DNA of 64,000 bases from Janthinobacterium lividum (GTDB taxonomy: Bacteria > Pseudomonadota > Gammaproteobacteria > Burkholderiales > Burkholderiaceae_D). The first letter of the stretch is position 1. Every line of letters starts with the position of its first letter. The stretch is from positions 1 to 64,000 of the forward strand of contig NZ_CP075583.1 in NCBI RefSeq assembly GCF_023509035.1. Direction: 5' to 3'. Below, in pieces: positions 63,677 through 64,000 of this stretch. The notes below the pieces were generated by a model, which was not told the origin of the DNA, did not search any database, and worked only from the letters and a program-made list of their open reading frames with translations. The position numbers and the translations under genes are program-made.

Positions 63677-64000
63677 TTAAGCCAGTTGGCCCAGCAGCGT
63701 CTCGGCATTCGACACTTCAAACTTGCCGCCTTGCTCGACGTTCAATTGCGTCACGACGCCATTGTCGACCAGCATCGAGTAGCGCTGCGAGCGCGTGCCC
63801 ATGCCGTGCTTGGAAAAATCAGCGTCCAGGCCCAGGGCCTTGCTGTACGCAGCATTGCCGTCAGCCATCATGCGCACGACGCCGGTGGCTTTCTGGTCAC
63901 GGCCCCAGGCACCCATCACGAACGCGTCGTTGACGGAGATGCACCAGATTTCATCGACGCCCTTGGCTTTCAGGTCGGCAGCGTGCTGCACGTAGCCTGG
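63677..64000 (-). CDS. peroxiredoxin, Prx5/redoxin type (partial, 5' end beyond the window)
   Basis: The last 108 codons of a peroxiredoxin-5-like protein. The visible part begins PGYVQHAADLKAKGVDEIWCISVNDAFVMGAWG, in two pieces here, with the second Cys in IWCISVNDAF. NAAYSKALGLDADFSKHGMGTRSQRYSMLVDNGVV follows and VSNAETLLGQLA ends the chain. The peroxidatic Cys lies upstream of the window edge. These enzymes reduce peroxides, using glutathione or glutaredoxin. The frame is open to the last base. Confidence 0.92.
   Translation of the reverse strand, partial: PGYVQHAADLKAKGVDEIWCISVNDAFVMGAWGRDQKATGVVRMMADGNAAYSKALGLDADFSKHGMGTRSQRYSMLVDNGVVTQLNVEQGGKFEVSNAETLLGQLA

Overview
The window looks like a chromosomal segment of a beta-proteobacterium of the Oxalobacteraceae, most like Janthinobacterium or a close relative. 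This rests on protein style, gene order such as pilC-pilD-coaE-zapD-yacG-mutT-DUF815-argJ and secA-dciA-lpxC, GC-rich coding sequence, and rrn operons carrying tRNA-Ala(TGC) and tRNA-Ile(GAT). The genus is inferred from recognition, not from a database search.

Layout. 1-5640: an rRNA operon on the minus strand (terminator, 5S, 23S, tRNA-Ala, tRNA-Ile, 16S, boxA, two promoters). 5787-21462: a periplasmic alcohol-oxidation block. It holds an AcoR-like sigma-54 activator, ApbE, a NosR-like flavin/Fe-S membrane protein, a porin, a PQQ alcohol dehydrogenase with the Asp-x-Asp lanthanide signature, a DUF779 protein, an aldehyde dehydrogenase, a beta-propeller protein, a PqqU-type TonB receptor for PQQ, a solute-binding protein and a cytochrome c. 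21485-27346: an RNA repair block (rtcA, rtcB, a structured intergenic RNA candidate, the Ro60-like gene rsr, and the divergent CARF/sigma-54 regulator rtcR). 27416-33090: a second rRNA operon in the same orientation. 33159-46050: late cobalamin assembly and cobalamin uptake in two operons, the second headed by a B12 riboswitch. 46054-64000: a lipoprotein, an MFS exporter, type IV pilus and housekeeping genes, a FitAB/VapBC-type toxin-antitoxin pair, mutT, argJ, secA, dciA, lpxC, a DMT transporter, an XRE regulator, a methyltransferase and a partial peroxiredoxin.

How the genes work together. Five matches to the sigma-54 -24/-12 promoter (TGGCACG-N4-TTGC) sit in front of the aldehyde dehydrogenase operon, the porin operon, the cytochrome operon, the beta-propeller gene and pqqU. 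TGGAACA-N2-TGTTCCA-like dyads occur upstream of two of them. With the AcoR-like activator at one end of the block, this reads as one regulon that oxidises alcohols in the periplasm, imports the PQQ cofactor and passes electrons to a dedicated cytochrome. A sixth sigma-54 promoter, with an IHF consensus site and an upstream dyad, lies between rsr and rtcR.

Sequence quality. Three genes carry single-base frameshifts (the AcoR-like gene, cobD and the XRE regulator). Each rRNA operon also lacks one base in a conserved homopolymer. Together these suggest residual sequencing indels rather than true pseudogenes.
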